Below are positions 1-10,856 of a stretch of DNA of 64,000 nucleotides, piece by piece. The DNA is from Herbinix hemicellulosilytica. Its GTDB lineage: Bacteria > Bacillota > Clostridia > Lachnospirales > Lachnospiraceae. Where the stretch lies: NCBI RefSeq assembly GCF_002904165.1, contig NZ_CVTD020000008.1:372001-436000 (forward strand), given 5' to 3'. The position numbers were made by a program, and so were the translations under genes. Numbering within the stretch: the first letter of the stretch is position 1; each line of letters opens with the position of its first letter. The notes beneath the pieces are model-generated. The model searched no databases. It saw nothing but the letters and a program-made list of their open reading frames with translations, and had not been told where the DNA came from.

Positions 1-1
1 G

Positions 2-649
2 TATGCTATAGGAGATGAATTTAAGAAACCATATTATAAAGAATTATATAATTTTGTAGTTAACGAATACAGAAAATATATCATATATCCTAAGGCGGAC
101 GATATATTCAATGCTTTTCATTTGACCCCGCTTAGTAAAGTCAAAGTGGTCATATTAGGACAGGACCCTTATCATAATGAAAATCAGGCCCACGGCTTAT
201 GTTTTTCGGTTAAACCGCATGTAGATATACCACCATCCTTAATGAATATCTTTAAGGAACTTAGAGATGATTTGGGATGTTATATTCCCAATAACGGATG
301 CCTTGAAAAATGGGCTAAGCAGGGCGTACTCCTTTTGAATACGGTATTAACGGTCCGGGCCCATAGTCCTTTATCCCATCAGGGAAGAGGATGGGAGTAT
401 TTTACCGATGCGGTAATCAGGGCGGTAAATGATCTTGACAGGCCGGTAGTTTTTATACTGTGGGGCAAGCCTGCACAAAGCAAAAAGAAAATGCTTACTA
501 ACAGCAAGCATTTGATTTTGGAAGCGCCTCATCCCAGTCCTTTATCGGCCTCAAGAGGATTTTTCGGAAGCAGGCCTTTCAGTAAAACCAACGAATTTTT
601 AATCAAAAACAACATAGAGCCGATTGATTGGCAGATTGAAAATATATAG
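2..649 (+). CDS. ung: Uracil-DNA glycosylase, family 1 (5' end outside window)
   Basis: This enzyme excises uracil from DNA in base excision repair. The reading frame is open from the first bases of the window, and the residues before position 122 still align with the family (IYP...DIFNAF), so the true start lies left of the window and the TTG at 122 is internal. The water-activating Asp motif GQDPYH is at about 152-170. The [19 protein letters not shown] uracil/DNA-binding loop is near the C-terminus, followed by the usual 'N..L' end. About 215 residues are visible of a usual 220-225. It converges on the activase gene and shares its terminator. Confidence 0.96.
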   Translation, partial: YAIGDEFKKPYYKELYNFVVNEYRKYIIYPKADDIFNAFHLTPLSKVKVVILGQDPYHNENQAHGLCFSVKPHVDIPPSLMNIFKELRDDLGCYIPNNGCLEKWAKQGVLLLNTVLTVRAHSPLSHQGRGWEYFTDAVIRAVNDLDRPVVFILWGKPAQSKKKMLTNSKHLILEAPHPSPLSASRGFFGSRPFSKTNEFLIKNNIEPIDWQIENI

Positions 650-722
650 TGACGTAAAAAATAGATAATATATCAGCAATGCCAAAGTATAAGATATTTC
701 CCAATAATGTCTCTTGCAAAAA

Positions 723-770
723 AAGCGTCAGAAGACAAACATATTATGTTAGCTTCTGACGCTTATATTT
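723..770. terminator. Bidirectional intrinsic terminator
   Basis: A 12-bp perfect stem (723-734 with 753-764, arm AAGCGTCAGAAG) has A-rich sequence on the left and T-rich sequence on the right. It sits between the convergent ung and activase genes and can serve both. Confidence 0.85.
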
Positions 771-792
771 TAGTGCTTTTCGCCTAAGAGGG

Positions 793-3700
793 CTATTGAG
801 CCTTATTCATGTTCTGTACTGCCGTTGACAGCATAAGTTTCAGGCGGTTTAACTGGTTAACTTCGCTGGCGCCGGGGTCATAATCGATTGCTACTATATT
901 TGCCTCGGGATGACGACGCCTTATTTCTTTTATTACGCCCTTGCCCACAATATGATTAGGCAGGCAGGCAAAGGGCTGGGTGCATACTATATTGTAAACT
1001 CCGGAATGGATAAGTTCCATCATTTCTCCCGTTAAAAACCAGCCTTCCCCGGTCTGGTTACCGACAGAGACGATGTCCTCGGCGTACTTTGCCAGCTTCT
1101 TTATGTGTACGGGAGGATCAAAGCGTTTGCTCTTTTTAAATGCTTTTACGGCTTCTTTGCGCATTTGCTCCAGCGCCCATATGACTATATTTGAAATATG
1201 GGCGGAAACTTTTCTTTTTCCGAGATATCTGGCTTTAAAATTATTGTTGTATGCGCAATATAACAAGAAGTCCATTAAGTCGGGGACAACCGCTTCGGCT
1301 CCGTCCGCTTCCAAAAGCTCTACCAGATAGTTGTTGGCGGCGGGAGAAAATTTTACAAGAATTTCACCTACAACACCCACTTTGGGTTTCTTCATATCTT
1401 CGTAAATAGGAAGGTTATCAAAATCGCGTATAATGCCTCTTACGTTCTTCTTAAATTCTCTCCATTTGCCTTTCTTAAGGCTTTCTATACAGATATCCCG
1501 CCATTTTGCATGCAGGGCATTGGCTGACCCGGGAACTTTTTCATAAGGCCTGGTTTTATATAGTACCCTCATGAAAATGTCACCGTATACCAAAGCCTGC
1601 ATAGCTGTAATAAGCAGTTTAGGGGTTATTTTTAATCCCGGATTCTTTTCAAGGCCTGCGGCACTTAATGATATAACAGGTATATGGGACATTCCGGCCT
1701 TATTTAAGGCACGGCGGATAAATCCGATATAGTTGGTTGCACGGCACCCGCCGCCGGTCTGGGTGATAATTATGGCAACCTTGTTTAAATCATATTTGCC
1801 TGAAAGCAATGCATCCATAATCTGGCCTACAACAATAAGAGACGGATAACAAGCATCATTGTTGACATACTGAAGGCCGACATTTACAGCACGGCGGTTG
1901 TCGTTGGGAAGGACCACTATATTGTAGCCGCCGCTTCTTAAGGCAGGTTCAAGCAGTTCAAAATGAATAGGAGACATCTGCGGTGCCAATATAGTGTAAC
2001 TGTCTTTCATATCTTCGGTAAATATTACCCGGTGATAAGCGGAAGAAGCAACTTCCGATTTATAACCCATTCTTTCTCTTTCTTTGACCGCCGCAAGTAA
2101 AGACCTAATACGGATTCTTGCCGCTCCCAGATTGCTTACTTCGTCTATTTTTAGTACCGTATATATTTTACCTGCTGAAGCCAGGATATCATGTACCTGA
2201 TCGGTTGTTATGGCATCAAGACCGCAGCCGAAGGAATTAAGCTGAACCAGTTCAAGATTAGGCTGGGTGCGGACAAAGGAAGCCGCAGCATACAATCTTG
2301 AATGATACATCCATTGGTCGACCACAAGGGTAGGGCGGTCTACCTTGGCAAGATGAGATACGGAATCTTCGGTTAGAACGGCTATTCCGAATGAGTTTAT
2401 CATTTCGGGGATTCCGTGATTGATTTCAGGGTCTATATGATAAGGCCTTCCTGCCAGTACTATGCCTTTTTTCCCTGAGGCCAGAAGATAAGCCAGGGTT
2501 TCTTCTCCTTTTTTTCTTATATCGTCTCTTGCTTTGCCTAATTCTTCCCAGGCTGCATTACATGCATCTTTAATTTCAGACTTGGATATACCTTTTTTAG
2601 TAAAAATTTCAATCAGTCTGTCTGTAAGTATTTTTTTACTTTCAAATGATAGAAAATGATTGGCAAATTCAATGGAAGGGTCTCTCAATTCTTCAACGTT
2701 ATTCTTTATATTTTCCGGGTAAGAAGTTACAATCGGACAGTTATAATGGTTGTTGGCTTCCGGAAATTCAATTCTTTCATATGGAATACTCGGGTAGAAG
2801 ATAAATTTTATACCCTGATCAATCAGCCATTTTACATGGCCATGAGCCAGTTTTGCCGGATAGCATTCGGATTCGCTGGGTATTGATTCTATTCCAAGTT
2901 CATATATCTTTCTGGTTGAAGGAGGGGATAAAACAACATGATATCCCAACTTCGTAAAGAATGTATGCCAGAAAGGATAATTCTCATAAATGTTTAAAAC
3001 TCTGGGTATACCGACCGTACCCCGTACCGCCTGCTCTTTCGGAAGCGGTTCATATCCGAAGTAACGTTTCAATTTATAGTCAAATAAGTTGGGTACGTTT
3101 TCAGAGCTTTTTTCCTTACCGAGGCCTTTTTCACACCTGTTGCCGGTTATAAAACGTCTGCCACCGGTGAATTTATTGATGGTAAGCATACAGTTGTTGG
3201 TGCATCTGCCGCAGCGGGCAAGGGTGGTTTCAAACTTCAGCTCATTGATTTGGTCGATAGTGAGCATGGTGCTTTCGCCGCCGTCATAATTCTTTCTTGC
3301 AATTAATGCTGCACCGAAAGCGCCCATGATACCGGCAATATCCGGCCTTACGGCTTCACAGCCTGAGATAATCTCAAAGCTTCTAAGCACTGCGTCATTA
3401 TAAAACGTTCCGCCCTGGACTACTATTTTATTACCCAGGTCTTTGGGGCTTGTAACCTTAATAACTTTATACAAGGCATTTTTTATTACGGAATATGCAA
3501 GCCCCGCTGATATATCAGCTACACTTGCACCTTCTTTTTGTGCCTGTTTTACTTTAGAGTTCATAAATACCGTACATCTGGTCCCCAGATCTATAGGATT
3601 TTTGGCAAAGAGAGCCACTTTTGCAAAATCAGCTACTTCATAATTCAAGGATTTTGCAAAAGTCTCTATAAAGGAGCCACATCCTGACGAACAGGCTTCG

Positions 3701-5025
3701 TTAAGAAGAACGTTATCAACAGTGTTATTTTTTATTTTTATGCATTTCATATCCTGACCGCCTATGTCAAGGATGCAGTCTACATCAGGCTCAAAAAAGG
3801 CGGCGGCATAATAATGGGCAACGGTTTCAACCTCACCGTCATCAAGCATAAGGGCGGCTTTGATCAAGGCTTCCCCGTACCCAGTAGAACAGGCACGGAC
3901 TATTTTTGCATCCGGCGGAAGTATCTCATAAATTTCCTTTATGGCTTTTATAGTGGTTTTTAAAGGACTTCCGTTGTTATTGCTGTAGAAAGAGTAGAGT
4001 AAGGTACCGTCTTCGCCGACTACAGCCACTTTTGTGGTAGTGGAACCGGCATCTATACCAAGGAAGCAGTTTCCTTTATACTCGCTTAAGTTCCCTTTCT
4101 TTATTGTATGTACTGCGTGTCTTTTTCGGAATTCCTCGTATTCGGCTTCGTCCTTGAACAAAGGTTCAAGCCGCTGTACTTCAAATTCCATCTTTATTCC
4201 TTCGGACAGTTTAGTATAAAGATCAGAAAGCTTGGTTGTTTTTTCTTCCTTGCTGTTCATGGCTGCACCGATGGCTGCAAACAGGTGGGAATTTTCGGGC
4301 GATATAATCTGCTCATCGGTCAGTTTAAGGGTACGGATAAATGCATTTCTAAGTTCCGAAAGGAAATGTAAAGGGCCTCCAAGAAATGCTATATTTCCAC
4401 GGATTGGTTTACCGCAGGCAAGGCCGCTGATTGTCTGATTTACCACCGCCTGGAATATGGATGCGGCTAGATCAGGTTTTGTTGCGCCTTCGTTTATAAG
4501 AGGTTGTACGTCAGATTTTGCAAAAACTCCGCATCTGGCTGCAATCTGATATATGGCCTTATAGTCTTTGGCATATTCATTAAGGCCGGCTGCATCGGTT
4601 TTAAGTAAGCTTGCCATCTGATCGATAAAGGCTCCCGTTCCTCCGGCACAGATACCGTTCATTCTCTGCTCAACACCGTTTGTAAAATACAAGATTTTGG
4701 CATCCTCACCGCCAAGCTCAATGGCAACGTCCGTATGAGGGGCATAATACTGAAGGGATGTCGCTACAGCTACAACTTCCTGGACAAAGGGAACGTCCAG
4801 ATGTTTAGAAATAGCCAGACCTCCGGAACCTGTTATGACAGGTTGTATAGTAAAATCCCCCAGAGTATCCTGAGCCTTTTTTATAAGGGCAGCGAGGGTT
4901 TCCTGTATATTGGCAAAATGGCGCTCATAAGCGGAAAAAAGGATTTCATTTTCTTTATTTAAAATCACAATTTTCACTGTGGTTGAGCCTATATCAATAC
5001 CCAAAGAATACTTAATACTGATCAT
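793..5025 (-). CDS. Giant acyl-CoA dehydratase activase-related protein (double BcrA/BadF ATPase + DUF2229 + dehydratase-like region)
   Basis: The protein has 1410 residues. Two ASKHA-fold ATPase domains of the BadF/BcrA/HgdC family are visible: about residues 5-270 ([10 protein letters not shown] phosphate loop) and 320-580 ([10 protein letters not shown]). Each carries the Gly-Cys segment ([16 protein letters not shown]) that in archerases ligates the bridging [4Fe-4S] cluster. A Cys-rich stretch near 610-640 (RCGRCTNNC) follows, then a DUF2229-like region and a C-terminal part resembling 2-hydroxyacyl-CoA dehydratase subunits ([23 protein letters not shown]). Related activases use ATP to inject an electron into a dehydratase. 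No separate dehydratase genes are adjacent, so the substrate is unknown. The ATG start has AAGGAG 6 nt upstream. Confidence 0.85.
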   Translation of the reverse strand: MISIKYSLGIDIGSTTVKIVILNKENEILFSAYERHFANIQETLAALIKKAQDTLGDFTIQPVITGSGGLAISKHLDVPFVQEVVAVATSLQYYAPHTDVAIELGGEDAKILYFTNGVEQRMNGICAGGTGAFIDQMASLLKTDAAGLNEYAKDYKAIYQIAARCGVFAKSDVQPLINEGATKPDLAASIFQAVVNQTISGLACGKPIRGNIAFLGGPLHFLSELRNAFIRTLKLTDEQIISPENSHLFAAIGAAMNSKEEKTTKLSDLYTKLSEGIKMEFEVQRLEPLFKDEAEYEEFRKRHAVHTIKKGNLSEYKGNCFLGIDAGSTTTKVAVVGEDGTLLYSFYSNNNGSPLKTTIKAIKEIYEILPPDAKIVRACSTGYGEALIKAALMLDDGEVETVAHYYAAAFFEPDVDCILDIGGQDMKCIKIKNNTVDNVLLNEACSSGCGSFIETFAKSLNYEVADFAKVALFAKNPIDLGTRCTVFMNSKVKQAQKEGASVADISAGLAYSVIKNALYKVIKVTSPKDLGNKIVVQGGTFYNDAVLRSFEIISGCEAVRPDIAGIMGAFGAALIARKNYDGGESTMLTIDQINELKFETTLARCGRCTNNCMLTINKFTGGRRFITGNRCEKGLGKEKSSENVPNLFDYKLKRYFGYEPLPKEQAVRGTVGIPRVLNIYENYPFWHTFFTKLGYHVVLSPPSTRKIYELGIESIPSESECYPAKLAHGHVKWLIDQGIKFIFYPSIPYERIEFPEANNHYNCPIVTSYPENIKNNVEELRDPSIEFANHFLSFESKKILTDRLIEIFTKKGISKSEIKDACNAAWEELGKARDDIRKKGEETLAYLLASGKKGIVLAGRPYHIDPEINHGIPEMINSFGIAVLTEDSVSHLAKVDRPTLVVDQWMYHSRLYAAASFVRTQPNLELVQLNSFGCGLDAITTDQVHDILASAGKIYTVLKIDEVSNLGAARIRIRSLLAAVKERERMGYKSEVASSAYHRVIFTEDMKDSYTILAPQMSPIHFELLEPALRSGGYNIVVLPNDNRRAVNVGLQYVNNDACYPSLIVVGQIMDALLSGKYDLNKVAIIITQTGGGCRATNYIGFIRRALNKAGMSHIPVISLSAAGLEKNPGLKITPKLLITAMQALVYGDIFMRVLYKTRPYEKVPGSANALHAKWRDICIESLKKGKWREFKKNVRGIIRDFDNLPIYEDMKKPKVGVVGEILVKFSPAANNYLVELLEADGAEAVVPDLMDFLLYCAYNNNFKARYLGKRKVSAHISNIVIWALEQMRKEAVKAFKKSKRFDPPVHIKKLAKYAEDIVSVGNQTGEGWFLTGEMMELIHSGVYNIVCTQPFACLPNHIVGKGVIKEIRRRHPEANIVAIDYDPGASEVNQLNRLKLMLSTAVQNMNKAQ

Positions 5026-5367
5026 GACGTACTCCTTATCAATAACTAAAATTTAGCAGATAAAATTAACTTTATTAATTATACGACACATAATTTTTAA
5101 GTTCAACATCATAAATATTATAAAAAAATAAGAACCGCTTAAGGAATTCTAAATCTTTTTTTAAATTTTACGGTCATAAACTTTTATAAATATGATATGC
5201 AAATGTCGTAATTTTGCTAATATTTAATGTATTTGCGATTAATTTATCCTGTAAAATAAAATACTTTTGTAACAAATTATATGGTAAACGTAACCATTTA
5301 TGTTAACAAATGAATATAATAGAAGTAATCAAAACAGTAAGTTGCTTAAAGTGGGGATGAGGCTGAA
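5026..5367. other. Intergenic region between divergent genes
   Basis: This is a 342-bp AT-rich region between the activase (minus) and the LysM gene (plus), so it must hold both promoters. A TATAAT (5316-5321, within GAATATAATAG) could be the -10 for the LysM gene, but I see no convincing -35. Short GTAAC/GTTAAC repeats lie at about 5270-5310. I see no RNA gene or ORF. Confidence 0.4.
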
Positions 5368-5700
5368 TTGTTCTGCATATATTATGAAATAAAAAAAGGA
5401 GATACTTTATACTCAATTAGCCGAAGATACAACGTGGATCTGAATGCTATTATTATGGCAAATCCCTTCGTTAATGTATATAACCTTAAAATAGGGGATA
5501 TAATCTGTTTGCCTTGCGTTCCGCACAATAGATATACTAATTATACCACGTATATAGTGGAAGAGGGGGATACCTTAGGAAGCATAGTTGAAAAAAATGG
5601 GATAAATCTGGCTGACTTAATGGAAGCAAACGATATAAATTCCATCGTTTTGATGCCCGGAACAACCATTAATGTGCCTGTTTGGGAAGATAGTGAATAA
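5368..5700 (+). CDS. Double LysM-domain protein
   Basis: This 110-residue protein is almost entirely two LysM motifs. The first is at about residues 6-50 (Y.IKKGDTLYSISRRYN...LKIGDIICLP) and the second at about 62-105 (YIVEEGDTLGSIVEKNG...LMPGTTINVPV). LysM motifs bind N-acetylglucosamine-containing glycans such as peptidoglycan. No signal peptide is visible, so it may act in the mother cell or spore coat, or be exported another way; this is inference. The start is TTG, because an in-frame stop at 5347 excludes anything much earlier and GGGGATGAGG lies just upstream. A terminator follows directly. Confidence 0.85.
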   Translation: MFCIYYEIKKGDTLYSISRRYNVDLNAIIMANPFVNVYNLKIGDIICLPCVPHNRYTNYTTYIVEEGDTLGSIVEKNGINLADLMEANDINSIVLMPGTTINVPVWEDSE

Positions 5701-5742
5701 TTAATAGACTTATATTAAAATATATTCATAATCCTTATATAC

Positions 5743-5775
5743 AGAGGTGCCAATTCAGAGCACCTCTTTTATAAT
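5743..5775 (+). terminator. Intrinsic terminator after LysM gene
   Basis: An 8-bp stem AGAGGTGC (5743-5750) pairs with GCACCTCT (5760-5767) across a 9-nt loop, and TTTTAT follows. Confidence 0.85.
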
Positions 5776-5919
5776 CCCTTTTTTGTTTGACAAAGGATAT
5801 AGAAAAACATATAATAAAAATTGATATTCTAAATCGGAAGATACGTATTTTTATTAAGTTTATATTAGATTTTAGTATATAAAAGTTCTTGTAATTAATT
5901 GAAAGGCACAGGTGTTAAT

Positions 5920-6798
5920 ATGAGATTTTTACAGCGGCTTGAAAGAAAATTTGGAAGATACGCAGTTCCGAATCTTATGAAATATGTCATTTTACTATAT
6001 GCAGTCGGAATTTTGATATTCTCAGCAAGCCCATATGCATATTTATTTCTGGGGCTGGAAGTGGATCAGGTATTAAAAGGACAAGTCTGGAGACTGGTAA
6101 CATTTTTAATACCCTACAATAGGTTCGGAGATATTTTCTTTGTATTTTTAAAGGCTTATGTCTTCTATATGATAGGTAATGCCTTGGAAAATGCATGGGG
6201 AACATTTAAATTAAACTTATATTTCTTTAGTGCGGTTATTTTTAATATATTGGCAGCTTTTATAGTTTACGGAATATTCAGGTTAAACATTCTTGGGAAT
6301 TTTTTGATGGTTGTTTATTCACCCCTTGATATTATATACAGCTCCATGTTTTTCGCTTTTGCCGCTACTTATCCGAATATGCAGTTTTTACTGTATTTTA
6401 TCATACCGATAAAGGCAAAGTATCTGGCATGGTTTAACGGAGCATTTTATATTTATGAAATATACAAGTTAATAAGGGTCGGATTCTACCTGGGGATAAT
6501 TCCGATTGTTGTATCCCTGTTAAACTTTATTATTTTCTTTTTAGGAACCAGAAATTACAGAAGAATATCGCCTCGGGAGCTGGAGCGTAAAGCTAATTTC
6601 CGCAGACAGGTTAAAGAAGGACTACGATATAATTCTACAGGCCGTCAGACTGTAATAACCAGGCATAAATGTGCTGTTTGCGGAAGGACTGAACTTGATG
6701 ACGATGATCTGGAATTCAGATTTTGCTCAAAGTGTGACGGTAATTATGAATATTGCATGGAGCATTTGTTTACTCATGAGCATGTGAAAAAACAATAG
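5920..6798 (+). CDS. Rhomboid-fold membrane protein with C-terminal zinc ribbon (probable pseudoprotease)
   Basis: The protein has about 292 residues. After a short basic N-terminus there are about six membrane segments (roughly residues 22-210) with the layout of rhomboid-like proteins, including YPNMQFLLYFIIPIKAKYLAWF. I do not see the GxSG serine motif or the catalytic His of active rhomboids, so it is probably not a protease. The cytoplasmic tail has a CxxC...CxxC zinc-ribbon-like end (CAVCG, FCSKCDGNYEYC) with extra His residues. The in-frame TTG at 5899 adds seven residues; the ATG at 5920 is preferred. The role is unknown. Confidence 0.7.
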   Translation: MRFLQRLERKFGRYAVPNLMKYVILLYAVGILIFSASPYAYLFLGLEVDQVLKGQVWRLVTFLIPYNRFGDIFFVFLKAYVFYMIGNALENAWGTFKLNLYFFSAVIFNILAAFIVYGIFRLNILGNFLMVVYSPLDIIYSSMFFAFAATYPNMQFLLYFIIPIKAKYLAWFNGAFYIYEIYKLIRVGFYLGIIPIVVSLLNFIIFFLGTRNYRRISPRELERKANFRRQVKEGLRYNSTGRQTVITRHKCAVCGRTELDDDDLEFRFCSKCDGNYEYCMEHLFTHEHVKKQ

Positions 6799-6861
6799 TA
6801 TAATTTTGATTTATAAAGGCTTTAGCAAATCAGACTAAAATCTTATGTCAGGAAGGTATAT

Positions 6862-8283
6862 ATGAATAAAAGACTTAAAAGCATGTATAAAGAGATAATT
6901 AACAATAAAAATTTAAAGGAAAATATTCCGGTATTTTTAGATTTAACAGCAGATAAGTATTATACGTCGGCATTATTCAGGCTGGCTTTGCATTATTTTA
7001 CCTTCTATGAAATGTATTGTGATGATAGCCGGTTATGGGACAGTCAGCTTAAAGAGTATTTTGAGAAAGTTAACAGGATTATTTCACAGCTTGTAAATGA
7101 CAGTCAAAGAAGTGAAAATAAAGACTTTATACAGGAGACTGATGAAATCAGGAGCGGTATTATAGCCAGGATGAACTGCCTAACCTATTACACAGACTTG
7201 TTTGAGATATATGAATATGCTTTAAACCGGGTAGAATACAGATTCAAGGATGTAAAAGAACTGGAAGATGACGAAGAATTGGCAAGAAAGATTTTACGAT
7301 TTATTTTCGAATCTAATGATAGTGTTATGGTCAATGAATTGATAAAAGAAGTAATAGGTCAGCTTCCGGTTCGTATCACAAAGCAAAAATACTTTGAATA
7401 TCTGAAAGACGGCTTTAAGGAACTTATCGGTGCTTCACAGGACAGTTTTGAAATATATCTTTATATGATAAGAAGTTCAGCTTTACTTGATAGTGTAAAG
7501 GATATTGAAAATATTTATCCGGATTTGTGGGAAAAGAAAGAAAATTTAGAAAAGATTGATTTTAAAAACATTACAAAAGAGGAATATGAAAGAGCTATTA
7601 ATCTTATATCTGAAGCGGTAAAATTCCTTGAAACAGCAACTACGGCATACTATAGTTTAACAGAATTGGTAAACGACCTGTATGCCCTTTTGGTCTGCGA
7701 TCCTTTTAAAGGGGATACCTCTGAGGAAAAGGAGCTTAAAGAGGCAGCATTTTATATAATAAGGGAAATCAACACGGAATATTATAAAAATACTCAGGAC
7801 GAGATATCACAGGAAGTTGTAGACAAATTTAAAATTTTGGAAGGTTTTCAGGAAGAAACCGAATTTGATTTATTAAGTCTGGAAGACGCCCTCTTTCATT
7901 TAAGTGAACATCACAAAAAACGGGTGGAAGATACAGCGGATTATGAACTTTTTAATTCCCTGCTTCTAAGCAAAGACCTGCTTTCAGACAGCCTGTTTAT
8001 AGATCTTCACAAGAGCAAAAGTACTGATAAAATCGGAAAAGAAAGATGTCAAAAGGAAGTCGACAGGCTGATAGAAGATTTGTCAGGTAAATTTCAGACC
8101 TGTGACCGAATGATTATGAGAGCCATAATGGCAAACACAATAAACAAACTTCCGGTATTTTTCAATAACCATACCGAAGTTATGAATTATGTTATTTATT
8201 CGTTAAGTAAGTGTACCGATATGGCAGAAAAGTATGCCTGTATCGAAATATTAAATGAGATTATGGATTATCAGCTGATTTAA
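6862..8283 (+). CDS. Conserved-looking helical protein of unknown function
   Basis: I do not recognise this 473-residue protein. It is acidic, rich in Glu, Lys, Leu and Ile, apparently all-helical, and has no signal peptide, membrane segment or obvious catalytic motif. ATG is preceded by AGGAAGG. It follows the rhomboid-like gene by 63 bp and precedes a small unknown gene by 60 bp, so the three may be cotranscribed. A scaffold or repeat-helix role would fit the composition, but that is only inference. Confidence 0.75.
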   Translation: MNKRLKSMYKEIINNKNLKENIPVFLDLTADKYYTSALFRLALHYFTFYEMYCDDSRLWDSQLKEYFEKVNRIISQLVNDSQRSENKDFIQETDEIRSGIIARMNCLTYYTDLFEIYEYALNRVEYRFKDVKELEDDEELARKILRFIFESNDSVMVNELIKEVIGQLPVRITKQKYFEYLKDGFKELIGASQDSFEIYLYMIRSSALLDSVKDIENIYPDLWEKKENLEKIDFKNITKEEYERAINLISEAVKFLETATTAYYSLTELVNDLYALLVCDPFKGDTSEEKELKEAAFYIIREINTEYYKNTQDEISQEVVDKFKILEGFQEETEFDLLSLEDALFHLSEHHKKRVEDTADYELFNSLLLSKDLLSDSLFIDLHKSKSTDKIGKERCQKEVDRLIEDLSGKFQTCDRMIMRAIMANTINKLPVFFNNHTEVMNYVIYSLSKCTDMAEKYACIEILNEIMDYQLI

Positions 8284-8343
8284 AGCCTAAATTGTTTACC
8301 GGTGGTAATTTGTGGAATAATATATAGCTGGAGGGTTATCCCA

Positions 8344-8652
8344 ATGGTACAATGGGCATCAAAATTATATATCGGCGATAGACTTTTGAAAAAAAAGGAC
8401 AAAACTATTGCTTCTATAAATAATAGAAGGATAACTTACGATGTCTTTTGCATAGCTTTGGCATCACACCCCGGTAATCTTTTTGATATCATGAATGCCA
8501 ATGAGCTTTTATTTCCTCATTATCAGAAAACTGAAATTAAAATTGTAGGTTTAGCCAAAGGCAGGGATGAGGCAATAAGCCTTGTGCAGGACATGATTAT
8601 GGAAATATATAACAATACCGGTTCTTTTAACGTAAGAGATTATTTTGTCTAA
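8344..8652 (+). CDS. Small protein of unknown function (102 aa)
   Basis: The protein has 102 residues with a mixed alpha/beta pattern, a basic N-terminal half (GDRLLKKKDKTIASINNRR) and no membrane segment. The open frame extends upstream to a GTG at 8302, but GGAGGG at 8330-8335 is correctly spaced from the ATG at 8344, which fixes the start. I do not recognise a family. Confidence 0.7.
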   Translation: MVQWASKLYIGDRLLKKKDKTIASINNRRITYDVFCIALASHPGNLFDIMNANELLFPHYQKTEIKIVGLAKGRDEAISLVQDMIMEIYNNTGSFNVRDYFV

Positions 8653-8767
8653 ATGTTTATTTGCTTGGTAATTGGCTTTATTAACCAAGCCTTTTACATA
8701 AGAAGTATTCCTAATGTATAATGAGAATGCAAATGCAGTTATAAGATAGGCGGTTGATGGATAAACT

Positions 8768-9871
8768 ATGATATCCGTTCTTTTATTTATACTCAAATTA
8801 ATCGGGTTTGTTATTTTAGCGGTAATAGGTATACTTCTTATTGTTTTTTTGGCTGTACTTTTTGTTCCTGTCAGGTATAAGATTAATGCAAACCACGGTG
8901 AAAGCGTGGAATTAAATGCGGTTATAAGCTGGTTTTTTCATATAATCCATGCAAGAATAAAGCACACGGAAAATAATTGGAGGATACTTGTAAAGATATT
9001 CGGAATATTGGTATTTGACAGTCATAAATCTTTAGGATTTAAGAAAGATAATATAATAAAAAATGATGAAACAGAACATCATAAGGATGCTGACATGAAT
9101 GACGACTCTTATAAAGAATTTTATAAGACCGGGCATATAAGTTCACCAAAAGAAAATACAGCAGAGAATAAAGTACCGTTCAAAGACAATGATATGCCGT
9201 ATAAAAATGAGCACTCAGCTAACAAGGATACGGGCGATACAGACAGGGATTCGAATGATGTATGTAACTTCCGGGATAGAGATGAAGCATCTCTGATAAA
9301 AATTGAATCTGATTATAAAGATGGTTCCTATGAAAAATATGAATCAGAAACTAAAGCTGATACGAAAAATAAATATAGAAAAATTTCCATAGAGAAGTTT
9401 AAAAGGCTGTTTATAAAGATTAAATCCCGGATTGTTGAAATTTATGAGCGTATTATCGACAGGATAAAGACTTTAATAGAAAAGCTAAGAAGCATAAAAC
9501 ATAAAATCAGCCTGATATATGATTTTCTCACTGATGAAGTGAACAAAGAAGGTTTTCGTTTTACTTATGACTGTATCAAAAAATTATTAAGGCACATAAA
9601 ACCGACAAAACTGAAATCAAGGCTGGTATTTGGTACGGGTGACCCCTGCAGTACAGGGCAAATTTTAGGTTTGTTCGGTATTTTATACGGTTTTTATGGA
9701 AATGATTTAAATATCACACCTGATTTTGAAAACAAGGTTTTTGAAGGAACTCATTATGCAAAAGGAAGAATTAGGCTGGGGACGGTTGCGTTTATAGTCA
9801 TTAAATTCTTGTTAGACAAGAGATTCAAGGAATTAAAGAGGAACTATCAACTATTAAAGGAGGCGTTATAA
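8768..9871 (+). CDS. DUF2953 membrane-anchored protein (YtfI-like)
   Basis: An N-terminal hydrophobic anchor (residues 5-35) is followed by the FVPVRYKI segment typical of DUF2953. A long, charged, low-complexity insert (about residues 100-205, rich in Asp, Lys and Glu) leads to a C-terminal domain with FGTGDPCSTGQILGLFGI and a hydrophobic helix. The stop overlaps the ATG of the YtfJ gene by one base. The same pairing occurs as ytfI-ytfJ in Bacillus, so a role in sporulation or the spore envelope is likely. The molecular function is unknown. Confidence 0.85.
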   Translation: MISVLLFILKLIGFVILAVIGILLIVFLAVLFVPVRYKINANHGESVELNAVISWFFHIIHARIKHTENNWRILVKIFGILVFDSHKSLGFKKDNIIKNDETEHHKDADMNDDSYKEFYKTGHISSPKENTAENKVPFKDNDMPYKNEHSANKDTGDTDRDSNDVCNFRDRDEASLIKIESDYKDGSYEKYESETKADTKNKYRKISIEKFKRLFIKIKSRIVEIYERIIDRIKTLIEKLRSIKHKISLIYDFLTDEVNKEGFRFTYDCIKKLLRHIKPTKLKSRLVFGTGDPCSTGQILGLFGILYGFYGNDLNITPDFENKVFEGTHYAKGRIRLGTVAFIVIKFLLDKRFKELKRNYQLLKEAL

Positions 9872-10281
9872 TGGCTGATAACAATTTCAATGCAACGGTA
9901 GAATCATTATTTAAAGGTATGGACAGCTTTTTAACCACAAAAACAGTAGTAGGGGATGCGGTCAGATTTGATGACGGAACAATTATCTTGCCTCTGATCG
10001 AAGTGACTTTTGGTGTGGGTGCAGGAGCATTTGCCGGGGACAAGAAAAACAACGCGGGCGGAGGTTTAGGAGGTAAAATAACGCCCAGCGCCGTCCTTGT
10101 AATACAAAACGGATCATCCAAAGTGGTTAATGTTAGAGAAAAGGACAGTGTAAGCAAGCTGCTTGATATGGTTCCGGATGTTATTAATAAATTTGTCGGT
10201 CCAAAGAAAAAGAATGACAATATGGATGAGAAAATAAAAGAAGCCGTAAGTAATTGTACCGAAGAGACCGAAAATGAATAA
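9871..10281 (+). CDS. ytfJ: Sporulation protein YtfJ / GerW
   Basis: This 136-residue protein has the family pattern: an N-terminal helix (VESLFKGMDSFLTTKTVVGD), the IILPLIEVTFG strand, a Gly-rich segment (GGGLGGKITPSAVLVI) and a helical end (LDMVPDVINKF). GerW/YtfJ proteins are made in the forespore and are needed for efficient spore germination in Bacillus. It has a strong AAAGGAGG site and overlaps DUF2953 upstream by one base and DUF523 downstream by 8 bp, so the three genes are translationally linked. Confidence 0.93.
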   Translation: MADNNFNATVESLFKGMDSFLTTKTVVGDAVRFDDGTIILPLIEVTFGVGAGAFAGDKKNNAGGGLGGKITPSAVLVIQNGSSKVVNVREKDSVSKLLDMVPDVINKFVGPKKKNDNMDEKIKEAVSNCTEETENE

Positions 10282-10723
10282 AAAAGAAAATGTATTAATC
10301 AGTGCCTGCTTTATGGGGGCAGGCTGCAGATATGACGGTAAAAGCATTCACCTGGACCGTTTGGACGAGCTGAAGGAAAAATATAATTTAATCCCAATAT
10401 GCCCGGAATTACTCGGAGGACTGGGTACGCCAAGAAGCCCTGCAGAAAAAGTGGGAGATAAGGTTATAAATAAAGAAGGACAGGATGTTACCGCATATTT
10501 TCAAAGAGGGGCAGAAAAAGCCTTAAAGATAGCCAAAATGTATGATTGCAAATATGCAATATTAAAGGAGAAAAGCCCTTCCTGTGGCATTGGTAAGATT
10601 TATGACGGAACTTTTTCGGGGACTTTGGTTGAAGGCAACGGTATAACGGCAGAATTGCTTATGAAAAACGGTATAAGTGTTATAGGGGAATCTCAAATAG
10701 GAAAACTTTTGAATTGCAAGTAA
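10274..10723 (+). CDS. DUF523 family protein
   Basis: This 149-residue protein has the family's cysteine positions and motifs: ISACFMGAGCRYDG at the N-terminus, CPELLGGLGTPR at about residues 44-56, and KEKSPSCGIGKIYDG at about 98-113. Related proteins are proposed to have enzymatic roles, but no activity is assigned with certainty. It overlaps ytfJ by 8 bp, suggesting coupled translation. Confidence 0.85.
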   Translation: MNKKENVLISACFMGAGCRYDGKSIHLDRLDELKEKYNLIPICPELLGGLGTPRSPAEKVGDKVINKEGQDVTAYFQRGAEKALKIAKMYDCKYAILKEKSPSCGIGKIYDGTFSGTLVEGNGITAELLMKNGISVIGESQIGKLLNCK

Positions 10724-10771
10724 AATTATGGTGATAAATGGCGGATGAAAATTTATACAAGAAAAATTTAC

Positions 10772-10800
10772 TTGCAATATAAGGTATATTCTGATAGAAT
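10772..10800 (+). promoter_or_regulatory. Promoter of rpmB
   Basis: TTGCAA (10772-10777) is separated by 17 bp from TAGAAT (10795-10800), which is a good sigma-A-type match 57 bp before rpmB. Confidence 0.65.
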
Positions 10801-10856
10801 AAATGTGTTTGTAAGTCCATAACGGTTCTAAATTTACCTTAAGGAGGTGCTTTCAT

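Noticed and set aside
122-124. TTG as the start of ung
   Set aside because: Family-typical residues continue upstream in frame to the window edge, so the start is outside the window.
1073-4962. Several plus-strand ORFs of 60-90 codons inside the activase gene
   Set aside because: All are opposite-strand shadows of a clear 1410-residue coding sequence.
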